The notes under the pieces were generated by a model. The model ran no database searches. It had not been told where the DNA came from and saw only the letters and a list, made by a program, of their open reading frames with translations. DNA of 64,000 bases from Ectopseudomonas mendocina. Its GTDB lineage: Bacteria; Pseudomonadota; Gammaproteobacteria; Pseudomonadales; Pseudomonadaceae. Made by a program: the position numbers and the translations under genes. Every line of letters starts with the position of its first letter. Position 1 is the first letter of the stretch. The stretch covers positions 124,001-188,000 of the forward strand of contig NZ_JADTQG010000011.1 of assembly GCF_016008875.1 (NCBI RefSeq). The letters are read 5' to 3'. Below are positions 42,292 to 51,179 of the stretch, piece after piece.

Positions 42292-43233
42292 CTAGATCCA
42301 ACCACCCCACTGCAGCAACAGTAGACCGATATTGGTGGTGACCACTGCCGCCAGGGTAGTGATGACGATGATGGCTGCCGCCAGCTCATGGTTGGCCCCC
42401 ACCGCACGGGCCATGACGAAGCTGGCCGCCGCCGTCGGGCTGGCGAAATAGAGGAAGAGGATCGCCAGGTCCGCGCCGCGAAAGCCCAGCAGCCAGGCGC
42501 CGGAGGTACTCAGCAGGGGCAGCCAGACCATTTTCATCATGCCCGAGCCGATGGCGGTGCCGCTGCTGCGATGCAGCGACGCCAGGCTCAGCGTGCCGCC
42601 GATGCAGATCAGCGCCAGCGGCAGGGTCATCTGCGCGAAGTACTCGGCCGAGGTCAGGAACCACTGCGGCAGCGGGATTTTCCAGTAGGCGATCGGCACC
42701 GCCATCAGCACGCCGATGATCATCGGATTGGTCACGATGCTGCGTACGATGGCCTTGGCACCGGGCTTTACGCCTGGGCTGTAGATGGCCAGTACGACGG
42801 CCGAGAGCGCGTTGTAGCAGAGGATCACCAGCGCCGCGAGCAGTGAGCCGACCGAAAGACCGTAGTCACCGTACATACTGGTGGCCAGTGCCAGGCCGAC
42901 GATGCCGTTGTTGCCGCGAAAGGCGCCTTGGGTGTAGATGCCGCGGTCTTCGAACGGCACCCGCCAGATCGCCCAGGCCCAGGCCACGAAGAACGAGGCC
43001 ACGGTGGCCAGGAAGAAGTAGGTCAGCAACTGCGGCTGCATGGCCGCATCCAGGTCGGCCTTGACCACCCCAAGAAACAACAGGGTCGGCATGGTGCCGC
43101 GAAACACCAGGCTCGAGGCTGTGTCGATGAAGGACGTATCGATCCAGCGCACACGTTTGAGCACCACGCCGAGAAACAGCATGGCGAACACGGGCGCGGT
43201 AATGGCGAGAGTTTGTGCAGCGACGGCGAGCAT
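42292..43233 (-). CDS. AEC-family (MdcF-like) permease
   Basis: This membrane protein of 313 residues has about ten hydrophobic segments in the auxin-efflux-carrier/malonate transporter layout, with a central loop near residue 150 and the conserved GLALATSMYGDYGLSVG and NPMIIGVL segments. Substrates for such proteins are usually small dicarboxylates, but the sequence does not tell which. Upstream there is a TTGGCA-16-GATAAA promoter with a TTAGC-N2-GCTAA palindrome just below the -10. Confidence 0.85.
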   Translation of the reverse strand: MLAVAAQTLAITAPVFAMLFLGVVLKRVRWIDTSFIDTASSLVFRGTMPTLLFLGVVKADLDAAMQPQLLTYFFLATVASFFVAWAWAIWRVPFEDRGIYTQGAFRGNNGIVGLALATSMYGDYGLSVGSLLAALVILCYNALSAVVLAIYSPGVKPGAKAIVRSIVTNPMIIGVLMAVPIAYWKIPLPQWFLTSAEYFAQMTLPLALICIGGTLSLASLHRSSGTAIGSGMMKMVWLPLLSTSGAWLLGFRGADLAILFLYFASPTAAASFVMARAVGANHELAAAIIVITTLAAVVTTNIGLLLLQWGGWI

Positions 43234-43262
43234 AGGGCACCAGAGTTGTCTGACGACCTATG

Positions 43263-43305
43263 TTAGCTGGCTAAGCATTTATCGGCCATGGGCACAGGTT
43301 GCCAA
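43263..43305 (-). promoter_or_regulatory. Promoter and SlyA/MarR-type operator for the AEC permease
   Basis: On the minus strand TTGGCA (43300-43305), 16 bases and GATAAA (43278-43283) are followed after 3 bases by the perfect palindrome TTAGCCAGCTAA (43263-43274), which covers the expected start site. TTAGC-N2-GCTAA is the pattern of SlyA (MarR family) operators. The cognate regulator is not in the window. Confidence 0.55.
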
Positions 43306-43339
43306 TATTCGCTCGCGTAGGACGGCTGGGCGGCATTCC

Positions 43340-43387
43340 GCTTCAGCCGCGATTAGGCCGGTAAGCCAGACGTTTCGCGGCTAAAGC
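43340..43387. repeat. BIME-like inverted pair
   Basis: GCTTCAGCCGCGA (43340-43352) faces TCGCGGCTAAAGC (43375-43387), 12 of 13 complementary, with GCTCCTACAA following. This is a common Pseudomonas REP form. It sits between the AEC permease promoter and the roxR stop. Confidence 0.7.
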
Positions 43388-43433
43388 CGCTCCTACAAAA
43401 AAGCGCGCAGCACGCCCGATACGCTGCAGCGCA

Positions 43434-43994
43434 TCAGCGGCGAACCGGGCGCTTCTGCAGCTTGCGCTGCAAGGTACGGCGGTGCATGCCGAGGGCGCGG
43501 GCAGTAGCAGAGATGTTGCCCTCGTGCTCGGCCAGCACGCGCTGGATGTGTTCCCACTGCAGGCGGTCCACCGACATCGGGTTTTCCGGCACCAGACTGT
43601 CGAGGTCGGCGTGTTCGGAAAGCAGCGCGGTAAGCACGTCGTCGGCATCGGCCGGCTTGCACAGATAGTTGGCCGCGCCGCGCTTGATGGCCTCCACCGC
43701 GGTGGCGATGCTGGAGTAGCCGGTGAGAATCACCACGCGCATCTCGGCGTCCAGCTCCAGCAGCTTGGGCAGCAGTACCAGGCCGGAGTCGCCTTCCATC
43801 TTCAGGTCGACCACGGCGTAATCCGGCAGATCGTCCTTGGCCAGGGCCAGGCCCTCTTCGGCGCTGGACGCGGTGGAGACGCGCAGGCCGCGGCGACTCA
43901 TGGCGCGCGCCATCACGCGAGTGAAGGTGGGATCATCATCCACCAGCAGCAGATGCGGATGCTCTTCGCCTTCGAACAGGGATTCTTCGCTCAT
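43434..43994 (-). CDS. roxR: Redox response regulator RoxR (RegA/PrrA family)
   Basis: This 186-residue regulator has a receiver domain with phospho-acceptor D63 (YAVVDLKMEGDSG) and acidic D19/D20. A C-terminal Fis-type helix-turn-helix is present (HEGNISATARALGMHRRTLQRKL). In Pseudomonas RoxR activates alternative terminal oxidases such as the cyanide-insensitive oxidase. roxS lies 15 bases upstream. Confidence 0.93.
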   Translation of the reverse strand: MSEESLFEGEEHPHLLLVDDDPTFTRVMARAMSRRGLRVSTASSAEEGLALAKDDLPDYAVVDLKMEGDSGLVLLPKLLELDAEMRVVILTGYSSIATAVEAIKRGAANYLCKPADADDVLTALLSEHADLDSLVPENPMSVDRLQWEHIQRVLAEHEGNISATARALGMHRRTLQRKLQKRPVRR

Positions 43995-44009
43995 GCTTGG
44001 TTTTCCTAA

Positions 44010-45263
44010 TCAGGCCACGCCATAGGCACGCGGCAACTTCAATTCGGTGAGGGTGCCGCCTTCTTCATGGTTATACAACTTAACCGTGCCACCAGCACGG
44101 GTGACGCTGGCCTGGCTGAGGAACAACCCCAGGCCGAAGCCCTTGCCCTTGGTGGTGAAGAAGGGTCGACCCAGCTGTTCGGCGATGGCCAGCGGCACGC
44201 CGACGCCATGGTCACGAATGCTCAGGCGCAGCCACTGATGATCCCAGTCCAGGCAGATGTCGAGCTTGTCCGGGCAGGCATCGGCGGCATTGTTGAGCAG
44301 GTTGAGCAGCGCCTGGGTCAGGTCTGCCGGCGGCATGATGCGCGGCGGCGTGCCGCGGCCCAGGCACTGGTAGCGGTAGCTGGCCTCGGGGCGCATCAGG
44401 TGCCAGCGATTGAGGGTGGTTTCCAGCCACTCCACGCTGGACTGCTCGATAACCGCCTGGCGCCGATCGTTCTCGGCGGCGCGCACCAGCTGTTGCAAGG
44501 TGAACTTGCACAGCTTGACCTGCTCCTGCAGCAGGGCCAGGTCGTCCTGCAGGGCGGGCGTGTCGCGGTACTCCTGGCGCAGTTCCTTGAGCAGCACGCT
44601 CATGGTGCCCAGCGGCGTGCCCAGTTCGTGGGCGGCGCCAGCGGCCTGGGTGGCCACGGCCAGCAGTTGTTGATCACGCAGGCTTTCCTCGCGGCGCTCT
44701 GCACGCAGCTCGTCCTGCCGACGCAGCTCCTCGGCCATTTTGGCGACGAAGAAGGTGATCAACGATGCCGCCAGGGCGAAGCTCAGCCACATGCCGTAGA
44801 CCAGCAGGCTCTCGCGAGCGGCGGGCAGTTCGAGCGGGTGCGTCCACACCAGCAGCAGGGTATATCCAGTAAGGGCCAGGCCCGATAGCACGATGGTGAA
44901 TAGCCAGGGCAGCGTCGCCGCGGCAATGGTTAGCGGCACCAGATAGTAGGAGACGAAGGGATTGGTCGAACCGCCCGAGTAATACAGCAGCACACTATGG
45001 ATGATCAGGTCGCAGCCCAGTTGTACCGCATACTCGACCTCGGTCACCGGCCAGGGGCCGCGCAGGCGCAGCGCCGTGCCCAGGCACAGCAGCAGAGAAA
45101 CGCCAAGGGTGACCGATAACTGCAACCACGGCAGCGGTATCATGCCCGATTTGTAGGCAAGCCCGACCGAGCCTGCCTGGGCGGCCAGCACCAGAATTCG
45201 AATGAGGGTCAGGCGCCAGAGATTCTGGCGACTGGCGGAGAGTAACTGCACAGGTTCGAGCAT
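44010..45263 (-). CDS. roxS: Redox sensor histidine kinase RoxS (RegB/PrrB family)
   Basis: This kinase of 417 residues has about six N-terminal membrane segments, the quinone-sensing GGSTNPF motif (97-103) between them, the HisKA site H212 (AAHELGTPLGT) and a C-terminal ATPase domain (GKGFGLGLFLSQASV). It senses the redox state of the quinone pool and phosphorylates RoxR. Start ATG 45263 (MLEPVQLLSASRQ) fits the family better than the longer frame. Confidence 0.93.
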   Translation of the reverse strand: MLEPVQLLSASRQNLWRLTLIRILVLAAQAGSVGLAYKSGMIPLPWLQLSVTLGVSLLLCLGTALRLRGPWPVTEVEYAVQLGCDLIIHSVLLYYSGGSTNPFVSYYLVPLTIAAATLPWLFTIVLSGLALTGYTLLLVWTHPLELPAARESLLVYGMWLSFALAASLITFFVAKMAEELRRQDELRAERREESLRDQQLLAVATQAAGAAHELGTPLGTMSVLLKELRQEYRDTPALQDDLALLQEQVKLCKFTLQQLVRAAENDRRQAVIEQSSVEWLETTLNRWHLMRPEASYRYQCLGRGTPPRIMPPADLTQALLNLLNNAADACPDKLDICLDWDHQWLRLSIRDHGVGVPLAIAEQLGRPFFTTKGKGFGLGLFLSQASVTRAGGTVKLYNHEEGGTLTELKLPRAYGVA

Positions 45264-45455
45264 GGCGACTCCAATTGATCGCGGCGAGTATAACCAAGCC
45301 TGCTGCGGCCTTGCGCCGCTGCGGCAACCGGACGCACACCTCTGCACCCTGTTTGAACGCGCGAAAAAAACTCAAGCAGGTTTAACCCGAATCGTCACCT
45401 GTCTTCGTCTACCCTCGGGAAACGGCCATCAAGGCCACTGAAAAAGGAACTGCAC

Positions 45456-46169
45456 ATGCGCACCATGCCCCGTATCGCCTCCATCCTCGCCCTGACCATC
45501 GCCGGCCTGGCCAGTACAGGTCTGCTTGCCGACGAGGCGCGCTACAACCAGATCGCCCTGCGCGCCGAGGTGAACCAGGAGGTCGCCCACGACCTGATGC
45601 ACGTCACCCTCTACACCGAAGCGCAGAACAGCGACCCGGCCAAGCTGGCAGCCGAGATCACCAACACCCTCAACAAGACCCTGGAGCAGGTACGCCAGGT
45701 ACGCGGCGTTTCGGTCAAGCTGGGCAGCCGCAACAGCTATCCGGTGTATGACGACAAGGGGCAGAAGATCACCGCCTGGCGCGAGCGCGCCGAGGTGCGC
45801 ATGGAAAGTGCCGACTTCGCTCGTCTGTCGGCCCTGACCGGCGACCTGCTGCAATCGATGAAGATGGCCGGCATGGACTTCAGCATCGCCACCGATACCC
45901 GCAAGACCCGCGAGGACGCCATGCTCAAGGACGCCGTCGACGCCTTCAAGGCACGCGCGCAACTGGCCACCGAAGCACTGGGCGGCAAGAGCTACAAGCT
46001 GGTCAACCTGAGCATCAGCACCGGGGGTTTCCAACCGCCGATGGCCATGCGCAACTTCGAAGCCAAGGGCATGGCGATGATGGATGCAGCGCCCACGCCG
46101 CAGATCGAGGCCGGCACAAGCCAGGTCACGGTCAGCGCCGATGGCGTCATCGAAGTGCAGATGCCCTGA
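45456..46169 (+). CDS. SIMPL-domain (DUF541) periplasmic protein
   Basis: This secreted protein of 237 residues has a signal peptide (to GLLA) and one SIMPL/DUF541 domain, with the YNQIALRAEVNQEVAHDLMHVTLYTEAQ start and the KSYKLVNLSISTGG end typical of it. Members are linked to oxidative stress or beta-barrel quality, with no agreed activity. AAGGA precedes the ATG. It is followed by a strong terminator. Confidence 0.85.
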   Translation: MRTMPRIASILALTIAGLASTGLLADEARYNQIALRAEVNQEVAHDLMHVTLYTEAQNSDPAKLAAEITNTLNKTLEQVRQVRGVSVKLGSRNSYPVYDDKGQKITAWRERAEVRMESADFARLSALTGDLLQSMKMAGMDFSIATDTRKTREDAMLKDAVDAFKARAQLATEALGGKSYKLVNLSISTGGFQPPMAMRNFEAKGMAMMDAAPTPQIEAGTSQVTVSADGVIEVQMP

Positions 46170-46187
46170 TCCCCGAGCGAAAACGAG

Positions 46188-46218
46188 AAAACGCCGTTAT
46201 CGACGGATAACGGCGTTT
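46188..46218. terminator. Bidirectional terminator hairpin
   Basis: AACGCCGTTATC and GATAACGGCGTT make a long perfect stem with a 4-base loop, flanked by A and T runs. It serves the SIMPL gene and, on the other strand, the convergent signalling gene ending at 46286. Confidence 0.88.
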
Positions 46219-46285
46219 CGCAGTCGTTGCCGACACTTACTCGAAAGCGTGGATAGAGACGCGCAACTGCCGGAGCCGCCTTACG

Positions 46286-47458
46286 TCAAGGCGCTGGCGG
46301 CAAAGTCATCTCGATGCTTTCCCCCAGCGAATCCTCCAGGCGCTGCAGCTCGACGCCGACCACAGCGGCATCATCGGCCAGGGTTTTGGCGATATGCAGA
46401 AACTCCGGCGCTGCTTCGACGAAGGCCAACACCACCAGCGGATCGAAGCGCGTGCCGCTGGCCGCGCAGATCTGCGTCACCGCCTGCTCGGGGCTGACGG
46501 CCGGCAGGTAGGCATGCTGGCAGGTCAGCTCTTCGAAGTGCCCCACCAGCGCCATCAACCGAGCCGACAGCGGTATCTGCTCACCGAACAGGCCCTGCGG
46601 ATAGCCTTTGCCGTCCCAACGTTCGTGCTGGCCGTAGACGATGTCCTTGGCGCCGGACAAGAAGTCGGTGATGCTGCCCAGCTTGCGCTCAGCCCTTTCC
46701 AGCGCATCACAGCCGGCGATCACCCCCTCGCTCAACAGGTGCAGGTCACTCTCGTCCGGCTCGCCATGGCTTAGTAGGATGCGATCGGGCAGGGTCAGCC
46801 TGTCGATCACATGCAGCATGGCCGACTTGCCCAACTGGGCGATGCGCTCCTCGTTCAGCAGCTCCGACAGGGCAGGCTGCTGCCGCGCCAGGGCGGTGGC
46901 CAGGCCAATCATGTAGCGTTCGATCCGCGCCAGGCGACGGCTGCGCGGGTTGTCGCGCATCACCGCGACGCTGGCCATGGCCTCGATGGTGACGTCCTGC
47001 AAACGCTGGATATCGCGCGTACGGCGCTTGACCTCGAGTTCCAGGTATTCGCTTTTGTCACGCAGGTAATCGGTTGCGGCCTTGAGCTGCAGCTGCGCCC
47101 GCACGCGGGCGAGCACGATGGGCGGGCTGACCGGCTTGGTGATGTAGTCGGCGGCACCGAGGTCGAAGCCCAACTGCTCGTCGGCGGCATCGCTTCTGGC
47201 CGTCACCAGGATCAGCGGGATATAGCGGGTTTGCGGGTCGATCTTTAGCTCGCGGCACAATGCATAGTCATCCTGCCAGTTGAGCAGAATCAGGTCCGGT
47301 TGCGGGCGTGCCCTGGCAGCTTGCAGGGCCTCTTCGTTGCCGACCAGTCGCACCTGATAGCGATCGACAAGCAGCGCGCCGAGCCGCTGTCGTGCATCCA
47401 CCGCATCATCCACCACCAGAATCAGTTCCTGCTCCGACCTGTCGAGCATTCCGCGCAT
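46286..47458 (-). CDS. Degenerate receiver/HD-GYP-like signalling protein
   Basis: This protein of 390 residues has an N-terminal receiver-like domain (1-120), a short coiled linker, and an HD-GYP-like domain (about 170-360). The receiver keeps D17/D18 and the TKP lysine, but its phospho-acceptor position is Asn60 (PDLILLNWQDDYALCR) and the following MPxMDG loop is missing. The HD-GYP part keeps HERWDGKGYPQGL, yet HDIGK is LHVIDR (215-220), the first family His is replaced, and HHE is QHE. Catalysis and phosphorylation are unlikely; a binding or regulatory role is inferred. GGAGGT precedes the ATG at 47458. P. aeruginosa has a comparable degenerate protein (PA2572, from memory). Confidence 0.8.
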   Translation of the reverse strand: MRGMLDRSEQELILVVDDAVDARQRLGALLVDRYQVRLVGNEEALQAARARPQPDLILLNWQDDYALCRELKIDPQTRYIPLILVTARSDAADEQLGFDLGAADYITKPVSPPIVLARVRAQLQLKAATDYLRDKSEYLELEVKRRTRDIQRLQDVTIEAMASVAVMRDNPRSRRLARIERYMIGLATALARQQPALSELLNEERIAQLGKSAMLHVIDRLTLPDRILLSHGEPDESDLHLLSEGVIAGCDALERAERKLGSITDFLSGAKDIVYGQHERWDGKGYPQGLFGEQIPLSARLMALVGHFEELTCQHAYLPAVSPEQAVTQICAASGTRFDPLVVLAFVEAAPEFLHIAKTLADDAAVVGVELQRLEDSLGESIEMTLPPAP

Positions 47459-47627
47459 GGCGACCTCCGTTTGCACCCGTCTACCCTGATCGACGGTGCT
47501 GGGCTGTAGTTGCGCTCAGGCCGTCATACAAATGACCTTGCCTGGGGTTTGAAAGTGCAATACGGATTGGCAGAGCAGCGGCGCCAGCCGACAATCGACA
47601 CCATGATCCTTAGCGCAAGGCACCCCC

Positions 47628-48650
47628 ATGCTCGATCAGGAACGTTGCTGGCAGGCCGTCTGCGAACGCGACGAGGCGTTCGACGGACGCTTCGTCTTCG
47701 CCGTACGCAGCACCGGCATCTATTGCCGACCGAACTGCCCGGCGCGGCGACCACGGCGCGACAACGTCAGTTTTCATGGCGATGCGCAAAGTGCAGAAGC
47801 CGCTGGATTTCGCCCCTGCAAGCGCTGCTCGCCGCAAGGCCAGAGCCCGGCACAACAACTCGACGCGCTGATCGCGGCCGCCTGTGAACTGCTGCGTGGC
47901 GAACAGCGCCTGACGCTGACGCAACTGGCCGCACGCATCGGCTTGTCGTCATCGCATCTGGCCCGAGCGTTCAAGACGCGCACCGGCATGACGCCCAACG
48001 CCTGGGCAACGGCGCAACGGCGCCAGCGCCTGGAGGCTCATTTACCAAAGGCCGATAGCGTGCTCGATGCGGCCCTGGCCGCCGGCTATTCCGGCACCCG
48101 CGCGCTGTACGAAAAGCCGCAGGCCCTGACACCGGCACAACGCCGCCAGCGCGGGGCTGGCGAGCGCCTGCGTTACAGCATCGCGCCCTGCCCGCTCGGC
48201 CAGGTGCTGCTGGCCACCAGCGACAAGGGCGTGTGCGCTCTGCTCTTCGGCGATCAGCCGGCGGCCCTGCGCGAGGAACTGCAACAGCGCTTTGCCGCGG
48301 CGCAGCTCGAAGAGGATGAGGCAGGCCTGCGCAGCTGGCTGCAGCAGGTGCTGGCGCAGCTCGAAGAACCCGAACGCGCGGCTCATCTGCCCCTGGACAT
48401 TCGCGGCAGCGCATTCCAGCAGCGCGTCTGGCAGGCACTGCAGCACATCCCCAGCGGCGAAACCCGCAGTTATGCCGAGCTGGCCGGGCAACTGGATAGT
48501 CATCCGCGAGCGGTTGCCCGCGCCTGCGCCAGCAATGCCATCGGCCTGCTGCTGCCATGTCACCGCGTGGTGGCCAGCGATGGCAGCCTCAGCGGCTATC
48601 GCTGGGGGCTGCAGCGCAAGCGGCGACTATTGGAGCAGGAGCAGTCGTAA
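47628..48650 (+). CDS. ada: Bifunctional Ada: transcriptional regulator and O6-methylguanine-DNA methyltransferase
   Basis: This protein of 340 residues has the N-terminal Ada zinc-binding domain (C33, C37, C64, C67; C33 is the methylphosphotriester acceptor position), an AraC-type helix-turn-helix region about 85-170, and the C-terminal methyltransferase with nucleophile C311 in LLLPCHRVVASDGSLSGYRWG. It repairs alkylated DNA and activates the adaptive response. No further alkylation-repair gene is next to it. Confidence 0.94.
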   Translation: MLDQERCWQAVCERDEAFDGRFVFAVRSTGIYCRPNCPARRPRRDNVSFHGDAQSAEAAGFRPCKRCSPQGQSPAQQLDALIAAACELLRGEQRLTLTQLAARIGLSSSHLARAFKTRTGMTPNAWATAQRRQRLEAHLPKADSVLDAALAAGYSGTRALYEKPQALTPAQRRQRGAGERLRYSIAPCPLGQVLLATSDKGVCALLFGDQPAALREELQQRFAAAQLEEDEAGLRSWLQQVLAQLEEPERAAHLPLDIRGSAFQQRVWQALQHIPSGETRSYAELAGQLDSHPRAVARACASNAIGLLLPCHRVVASDGSLSGYRWGLQRKRRLLEQEQS

Positions 48651-48690
48651 CCCATCGGCGGCTTCCCGACGCACCCGGAGGTCGTCGTTC

Positions 48691-48743
48691 GTAGGGCGGA
48701 TGTAACCCGCCAGGCCGCTGATGGCGGGTTGCTCCCGCCCTAC
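48691..48743. repeat. Palindromic GTAGGGCGG...CCGCCCTAC repeat
   Basis: GTAGGGCGGATGTAACCCGC and the inverse (48721-48743, ending GCCCTAC) form a long hairpin in the ada-DJ-1 gap. A near copy is at 63649-63701 after cueR. This is a common Pseudomonas extragenic palindrome type. Confidence 0.75.
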
Positions 48744-48791
48744 ATAGCTGCAGCGCTAGCGTCAGTTGCTGGAGCAGGAAGGCCAGGAGAC

Positions 48792-48812
48792 GTAGCCCGG
48801 ATACAATCCGGG
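48792..48812. repeat. Single arm of a REP-type repeat
   Basis: GTAGCCCGGATACAATCC... differs by one base from an arm of the hairpin at 39662-39715 in the RlpA-like gene. Confidence 0.7.
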
Positions 48813-48838
48813 GAAGATCATGGCCAGCGCCGCGACTC

Positions 48839-49390
48839 CTACACCAACATCGCCTCGGCCACTTCCTTGCGCGTGCCGCGCCCGACCAGCTGTTCGACCA
48901 GGGTCAGGGCGAAAGCCAGCGCGGTGGCCGGCCCCTGGCTGGTGATGCAGTTGCCGTCGACCACCACCGCCTCGTCGATGAAGGTGCAGCCACTGAGACG
49001 ATCACTGAATGCGGGGTAGCAGGTCATGCGCCGCTGCCTGAGCACACCGTAGTTCTGCAACGCCACCGCAGGCGCAGCGCACAGGGCGGCGAACAGTTCG
49101 CCGGCCTTGGCCTGCTGGCGCACCCGTTCGGCCAGCGGCTCGAAATCGGCCAGGCGCTGCGCGCCAGGCATGCCGCCGGGCAGGACAATCAGGTCGAAGT
49201 CCTGGGCCAGCACGTCCACCAGCATGGCGTCGGCCGTCAAACGCGTGCCACGGGCGCAGGTGATCATCCGCCGCTCCTCGATGCTCGCCACCAGCACCTC
49301 CACATCGGCGCGGCGCAGCACGTCGATCAGGGTCACGCACTCCAGATCCTCGACGCCATCGGCGACGGCAATCAACGCTCGCTTGCTCAT
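48839..49390 (-). CDS. DJ-1/PfpI-family protein (YajL/ThiJ type)
   Basis: This protein of 183 residues has the DJ-1 fold with the nucleophilic-elbow cysteine in ELFAALCAAPAVALQNYGVL and the early glutamate-containing segment VADGVEDLECV. Family members act as chaperones or deglycases; the activity here is inferred from the family. ATG 49390 (MSKRALIAVADG) has GGAGG about 9 bases upstream. It is divergent from the permease gene at 49591. Confidence 0.88.
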   Translation of the reverse strand: MSKRALIAVADGVEDLECVTLIDVLRRADVEVLVASIEERRMITCARGTRLTADAMLVDVLAQDFDLIVLPGGMPGAQRLADFEPLAERVRQQAKAGELFAALCAAPAVALQNYGVLRQRRMTCYPAFSDRLSGCTFIDEAVVVDGNCITSQGPATALAFALTLVEQLVGRGTRKEVAEAMLV

Positions 49391-49590
49391 GTTTTCAACT
49401 CCTCCAGGCACAAAACGAAACTGTCCGGCCGGTCATGAAAAGGCCGAAAAGACCATAAATTCACCCGGTAAAACCTTGCTGGTATGATGCGCGGCTTTTG
49501 CAAGATCGAGCAATTTTCCGGCCCGTTCGGACGAATGTGCTTTGCTGTCTGCAGACCAATTTCGGCGCGTTCGCGCCTCGGGGAGCCACC

Positions 49591-50883
49591 ATGCTGGAAA
49601 GACTGTTCCAACTCAAAGCCCACAACACCACGGTGCGCACCGAGATCCTGGCCGGGGTCACCACCTTCCTGACCATGGCCTACATCCTCTTCGTCAACCC
49701 CAACATGCTGGCCGAGACCGGCATGGACCACGGCGCGGTATTCGTCGCGACCTGCCTGGCCGCCGCCATCGGCTCGCTGGTGATGGGCCTGTTGGCCAAC
49801 TACCCAATCGCCCTGGCACCGGGCATGGGCCTCAACGCCTTCTTCACCTATACCGTGGTCATGACCATGGGCTACAGCTGGCAGACCGCCCTGGGCGCGG
49901 TGTTCCTCTCCGGCGCGATCTTCTTCCTGCTGTCGATCTTCAAGATCCGCGAGTGGATCATCAACAGCATCCCCCTGGCCCTGCGCGCCGGCATCGCCGC
50001 CGGTATCGGCCTGTTCCTGGCGATCATCGCGCTGAAGAACGCCGGCATCGTGGTCGATCACCCGGCCACCCTGGTCGGCCTGGGCGACATGAGCCAGGGC
50101 GGCGCGCTGCTGGCCTGCATGGGCTTCTTCGTCATCGCTGCCCTGGCCTATCGCAAGGTCACCGGCGCGGTGATGATCGGCATCCTGCTGGTCACCGGCC
50201 TGTCCATCGCGCTCGGCCTGTCCGAACTGCCGGGCGTGATCTCCATGCCGCCATCGCTGATGCCGACCCTGCTGCAGCTGGATATCGCCGGCGCGCTGGA
50301 TATCGGTCTGATCAGCGTGATCTTCGCCTTCCTCTTCGTCGACCTGTTCGACACCTCCGGCACCCTGGTCGGCGTCGCGCAGAAGGCCGACCTGCTGGAC
50401 AAGGACGGCAAGATGCCGCGCCTGGGCCGCGCCCTGCTGGCCGACAGCACCGCGACCATGGCCGGCGCCGCGCTCGGCACCAGCACCACCACCAGCTACA
50501 TCGAATCCGCCGCCGGCATCAGCGCTGGCGGGCGCACCGGCCTAACGGCCTGCGTGGTCGCCGGGCTGTTTCTGCTCAGCCTGTTCTTCGCCCCGCTGGC
50601 CGGTTCGGTACCGGCTTACGCCACCGCTCCGGCGCTGCTGTTCGTCGCGGTATTGATGATGAGCAGCCTGGCGCAGATCGACTGGGACGACCTGACCGTC
50701 GCCGCTCCCGTGGTGGTCGCCGCCCTGGCCATGCCGCTGACCTTCTCCATCGCCAACGGCATCGCCTTCGGCTTCATCGCCTGGACGGCGGTCAAGCTGC
50801 TGTCCGGCCGCTGGCGTGAACTGAACCCGGCGATGTGGGTGCTCTCCGCGCTGTTCATCGTCAAGCTGGCCTACTTCGCCTGA
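49591..50883 (+). CDS. NCS2/AzgA-family nucleobase permease
   Basis: This membrane protein of 430 residues has about 12-14 hydrophobic segments. MLERLFQLKAHNTTVRTEILAGVTTFLTMAYILFVNP and GTSTTTSYIESAAGISAGGRTGL are signatures of the adenine/guanine/hypoxanthine (AdeP/GhxP) group. It imports purine bases by proton symport; the exact base is not evident. GGGAG precedes ATG 49591. The upstream frame to 49498 is not homologous. Confidence 0.92.
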   Translation: MLERLFQLKAHNTTVRTEILAGVTTFLTMAYILFVNPNMLAETGMDHGAVFVATCLAAAIGSLVMGLLANYPIALAPGMGLNAFFTYTVVMTMGYSWQTALGAVFLSGAIFFLLSIFKIREWIINSIPLALRAGIAAGIGLFLAIIALKNAGIVVDHPATLVGLGDMSQGGALLACMGFFVIAALAYRKVTGAVMIGILLVTGLSIALGLSELPGVISMPPSLMPTLLQLDIAGALDIGLISVIFAFLFVDLFDTSGTLVGVAQKADLLDKDGKMPRLGRALLADSTATMAGAALGTSTTTSYIESAAGISAGGRTGLTACVVAGLFLLSLFFAPLAGSVPAYATAPALLFVAVLMMSSLAQIDWDDLTVAAPVVVAALAMPLTFSIANGIAFGFIAWTAVKLLSGRWRELNPAMWVLSALFIVKLAYFA

Positions 50884-50908
50884 TCGACACACACGTTAGG
50901 CGGCAACA

Positions 50909-51091
50909 GGTGGACATCGTTTTTCATGTCCACCAATACCTTCTCTCCGGCCGCACAGCGGTGGATGAAAAAAGCGTCATCCACCCTACGACACCCAGCT
51001 GGCCAACACGGAGGGTGGACATCGCCTTTCATGTCCACCAATAGCGTCCTTGTGGCCATCATTAAAGGGTAGATGAAAAGCACAATCCACT
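50909..51091. repeat. Array of four hairpins, tandem ~105-base duplication
   Basis: Hairpin A, GGTGGACAT/ATGTCCACC, is at 50909-50934 and again at 51014-51039. Hairpin B, GGTGGATG/CATCCACC, is at 50960-50985, with a degenerate copy at about 51066-51091. A-to-A and B-to-B spacing is about 105 bases, so the whole block duplicated in tandem and diverged. The region fills most of the 296 bases between the permease and trmA; no ORF there is convincing. Confidence 0.7.
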
Positions 51092-51179
51092 TACGGCGCA
51101 GCGCCGACGAGTAACCCAAGGCACGCGGCTACCGCCTCCGCTACAATGGCGCCCCGTTTTCCTGCCCCATGAGTGACCG

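Noticed and set aside
50884..51179. Possible small ORFs or a CRISPR array in the hairpin region
   Set aside because: Repeats are palindromic, only two per type and unequal, with no regular spacers. The short frames have no ribosome site or conserved look.
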